Shown piece by piece: positions 61,696 to 64,000 of a stretch of DNA of 64,000 bases; position 1 is the stretch's first letter, and the number at the start of each line of letters is the position of its first letter. The stretch is from an uncultured Clostridia bacterium (GTDB taxonomy: Bacteria > Bacillota > Clostridia > TANB77 > CAG-465), in contig CALXES010000007.1 in NCBI GenBank assembly GCA_944387385.1, positions 31,907-95,906 of the forward strand, read 5' to 3'. A program made the translations under genes and the position numbers. The notes beneath the pieces were generated by a model, which saw only the letters and a list, made by a program, of their open reading frames with translations, searched no databases and was not told the DNA's origin.

Positions 61696-62658
61696 ATGAC
61701 AAGAAAAAAAACAACTATTATATTAATTGTTACTGTTGTCTTTATACTCGTATTTTCAACTATCTTTGCTGCAACTATAACTCACTTTGCACCAGAATAT
61801 GGGGTTACAACAGCAAATGTTAATTTAAGAAAAAAACCGACTTCGGATTATTCTTCTTTTGTAAGGACGCTTGAACCAAATACTAAAATAAAATTAGTAG
61901 GTTCAATAGACAATTACTATATTGTTCAATTAGAAAATAATGAAGTGGGAATAATATCTAAAGATTATGCTAAAGTTACAGGAGAACAAACAAACAACCT
62001 AGTATACACAGATTACTCACCATTTAACGCAACTATTAAAGGTGACAACACAATAGTACGTGGTGGACCATCAACATCTTTTAGTGTATATGGAAAGCTC
62101 AATGCTGGAGATAAAGTATATGTAATTGGAGCAATAGATAATTTTCTTTTAGTAATTACAAGCGACAATTTAGTTGGTATGATAAGAGAAGATTTAGTTG
62201 AACACTATACAGAAAATATTGTCCAAGAAGAAATAAACGAATCAAATAATGAAACATCAGAATCAAATGATGATTCAAAAGCGACCGCATCTTATATACT
62301 AGAAAAAATAAATGCAGAAAGAATTGCAAATGGACTCCATGCTCTTTCTCTTGATTCTCTACTTACGGCAACAGCTCAAACAAAAGCTAAAGATATGGTA
62401 GAAAACAATTACTTTTCTCATACATCTCCAACTTACGGGTCACCTTTTGAAATGATGCAAAATGCTGGTGTTACTTACATATCTGCTGGAGAAAATATAG
62501 CTGGAAATAGCAGTATTGATGATGCAATTTCTTCTTTTTTAAATTCTGAAGAGCATAGCAAAAATATACTTTCTAATTCATATAATTACATAGGAATTGG
62601 AATTGAAAAAAGTAATACTTATGGATATGTAATTGTCCTTATGTTTATAGGAAAATAA
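61696..62658 (+). CDS. Secreted SH3b-CAP (YkwD-like) protein
   Basis: The 320-residue protein has a signal peptide or membrane anchor (about 7-26), two bacterial SH3 domains (about 38-95 with NVNLRKKPTSDYSS and about 110-172 with NTIVRGGPSTSFSV), an acidic Asn/Ser linker (about 175-200) and a C-terminal CAP/SCP domain (about 200-320) with NYFSHTSPTYGSPFEMM, AGENIA and SEEHSKNIL. CAP proteins of this type occur in the spore coat or cell wall; SH3b domains probably bind peptidoglycan. GAGGTG lies before ATG 61696. It converges on the rpn pseudogene with a shared terminator. Confidence 0.85.
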   Translation: MTRKKTTIILIVTVVFILVFSTIFAATITHFAPEYGVTTANVNLRKKPTSDYSSFVRTLEPNTKIKLVGSIDNYYIVQLENNEVGIISKDYAKVTGEQTNNLVYTDYSPFNATIKGDNTIVRGGPSTSFSVYGKLNAGDKVYVIGAIDNFLLVITSDNLVGMIREDLVEHYTENIVQEEINESNNETSESNDDSKATASYILEKINAERIANGLHALSLDSLLTATAQTKAKDMVENNYFSHTSPTYGSPFEMMQNAGVTYISAGENIAGNSSIDDAISSFLNSEEHSKNILSNSYNYIGIGIEKSNTYGYVIVLMFIGK

Positions 62659-62683
62659 GGTAAGCTTAATTGCTTACCTTATT
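62654..62683. terminator. Shared bidirectional terminator overlapping both stop codons
   Basis: AATAAGGTAAGC (62654-62665) and GCTTACCTTATT (62672-62683) form a perfect 12-bp stem with a six-base loop. It includes the CAP stop codon in one arm, the rpn stop codon in the loop and the last rpn codons in the other arm. Confidence 0.85.
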
Positions 62684-63516
62684 CAATTTTTCAATTTCTT
62701 TAGTTGCTAATCCTGTTACTTTTGAAATTAAATCTACACTTAAATTTTCTTTTAACATCTCTCTAGCTATATTAATTTTTTCTTCTTGTATTCCCTCTTT
62801 TAAACCAGTAGCTCTTCCTTCTAAAAAGCCACTATCTCTTATTGCCTTTTCATCTCTTACTGCCTTTTCTCTTAATTCAGCTAGTCTTCTCTCTCTTTGA
62901 TCTTGGCTTATCTTATCTAGTTCATCCTTAGCTTTCTTAATGTATTCACTCATAATAGACTCCTCCGCTTTTTCTGGATTTTTTATAAATTTGCACCAAT
63001 TAGTTAACTCAATGTTTTCTGCTTTTTATCCAGTTTATCTAGCTCTATTATAACTATATCTAATTTATCTGTCAATATTTTTTTTTTGTAATTTTCTTCT
63101 CTTATTTGCCATCTTGTATAATATTCTTCTATCTCTTTTAAATTCTCTAATTTAAAATCTGCAATCAAAATACATATTGCTCTTTTGGTTGAGTCATATC
63201 CTTCTCCAGCTTTTATTGTATTTGTATACATTTTTGCCCAATACCATAATATCCTATCTGCTATATATTCACTCTTTACTACTTGCATTTCTATGTCTAT
63301 ATTATTTATATAATCTGCTACTATTTTAACATCTAGAATTCCCATTTTATTTTCAATCAAATCTCTTTCTAAAATTGGTGTATCTTCATTAATTTTGTTA
63401 AATTCTATACCTGTTGCAGCTTTTAAAAAGCTTCTAGTTATGTCTTCATTTCCAGTCCTACCAAATATTCTTTTAAAAACATAATCATTTGTTACATCTA
63501 ATAACTTATTCTTCAT
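62666..63516 (-). pseudogene. Rpn-family PD-(D/E)XK nuclease, broken by a one-base deletion
   Basis: Two frames make one Rpn/PDDEXK-family protein of about 283 residues. The first (63516-63004) holds DVTNDYVFKRIFGR, LDVKIVADYINNIDIEMQV (the nuclease core) and ends LDKLDKKQKTLS. The second frame continues KKAENIELTNWCKFIKNPEKAEES and then SEYIKKAKDELDKISQDQRERRLAELREKAVRDEK, the normal C-terminus. Restoring one A in the A-run around 63020 joins them. Rpn proteins are RecA-independent recombination-promoting nucleases. The break could be a real mutation, phase variation at the A-run, or a sequencing error. Confidence 0.8.
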
Positions 63517-63540
63517 ATAAAACCACCCTTTTTGTAACTT

Positions 63541-63588
63541 ATTACCGGTAATGATAGCTATTATAATGTATCCATTATACTTTGTAAA
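63541..63588 (-). promoter_or_regulatory. rpn promoter with downstream palindrome
   Basis: TTTACA (63588-63583), 17 bases and TATAAT (63565-63560), followed by the perfect palindrome ATTACCGGTAAT (63541-63552), which is near the transcription start and may be an operator. Confidence 0.6.
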
Positions 63589-63653
63589 TATATCTATATT
63601 TACATTACAAAACTAGTTTATCTGCAACAAATATTATAATAAAAAATATATAA

Positions 63654-63687
63654 ATATAGCACCTTAACATAAGTTAAAGTGCTATAT
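63654..63687 (-). terminator. Terminator of the right-edge surface protein gene
   Basis: ATATAGCAC/GTGCTATAT (63679-63687 with 63654-63662) plus an inner CTTAAC pairing forms a long hairpin; T-rich sequence follows on the minus strand. Confidence 0.75.
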
Positions 63688-63691
63688 ATTA

Positions 63692-64000
63692 TTACTTATT
63701 TTTCTTTTTGTTTCTAACTATTACAATCACTATCCCAATTACACATATCACTGTTACACTTGCTATAGCTATTACTGCTATGTCTCCTGTATCTACATTT
63801 ATTTCTTCTGGTATTTTTTCATATACTATGTCAAATACTATCTCTCCTGCTACAAATGTTGCTCTAATCTCTTTTTCTCCTACTATTTTATATCCTTCTA
63901 TTTCTGGTGCTTCCATATAGAAGTCTTTTCCTTCTTCTCCTTCTTCTATATATGTCTCTAATAATTTGTTTCCTTCTTTATCTACAAAATTTACCTTTAT
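63692..64000 (-). CDS. MucBP-like cell-surface protein, partial (N-terminus off the right edge)
   Basis: The frame is open to base 64000; at least 102 residues are visible. The upstream-facing part IKVNFVDKEGNKLLETYIEEGEEG...APEIEGYKIVGEKEIRATF is a MucBP-like repeat like those of the four adhesins. It is followed by PEEINVDTGDIAV, a membrane helix of about 22 residues and a tail RNKKKNK. NVDTGD instead of LPETG could be a class B-type sorting signal, or the protein may simply be membrane anchored. An internal ATG at 63916 is within the repeat and not the true start. Confidence 0.7.
   Translation of the reverse strand: MKVNFVDKEGNKLLETYIEEGEEGKDFYMEAPEIEGYKIVGEKEIRATFVAGEIVFDIVYEKIPEEINVDTGDIAVIAIASVTVICVIGIVIVIVRNKKKNK

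Overview
The window looks like chromosome from a low-GC, Gram-positive, probably gut-associated member of the Clostridia. Supporting signs are the very AT-rich sequence, AGGAGG-type ribosome binding sites, TTGACA-17-TATAAT promoters, CCA-encoding tRNA genes, SpoVG, a DUF1540 protein, a YkwD-like CAP protein, a class B sortase and LPXTG-anchored SpaA/Cna_B adhesins. Both edges cut through genes (a DUF4097 protein on the left, a MucBP-like surface protein on the right). Most genes lie on the minus strand, so operons read from high to low coordinates.

Region by region. 0-4.2 kb: a LiaF-like/DUF4097 envelope pair, prs with a long leader that holds a small ORF and hairpin, a candidate structured RNA, a PHP phosphoesterase, and a Val-Asp-Phe tRNA operon with a consensus promoter. 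4.2-10.2 kb: one operon of lipid kinase, dNTPase, leuS and a GGDEF/degenerate-EAL protein. 10.2-12.8 kb: secreted or membrane proteins (mini-dockerin, DUF5050) and sortase B. 12.8-19.9 kb: the classical ylxM-ffh-rpsP-khpA-rimM-trmD-rplS-rbgA translation operon extended by proS and followed by a degenerate DprA. 20-25 kb: two unrecognised large proteins that share a domain (one has a zincin-like HEIQH motif), each overlapping a small coiled-coil paralog. 25-27.8 kb: CCA-adding enzyme and MurD.

28.4-51.1 kb is an accessory block. A decayed IS3-family element split a terminator, and beside it lies a tandem duplication of a two-gene surface adhesin module: a ~1330-residue DUF11/SdrD/MucBP/SpaA protein and a ~2140-residue beta-helix/Cna_B/MucBP/SpaA protein, in two copies. 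Within each module the two genes share long identical 3' blocks, which points to recent homogenisation. 51-64 kb: small housekeeping and stress genes (TIGR01212 radical SAM, C26 amidotransferase, HD hydrolase, deoxyinosine glycosylase, ASCH, UvrC without HhH, SpoVG, DUF2344, FAD oxidoreductase, CAP protein), one compositionally different orphan gene, and an Rpn-family nuclease gene broken by a frameshift.

The best candidates for an undescribed system are the HEIQH protein/coiled-coil/small-paralog cluster (19.98-24.98 kb) and the paired, self-homogenising adhesin modules. Intergenic stretches not listed below are short and I saw nothing in them; the only gene-free stretch over 300 bases (2403-2894) is described through its own features.
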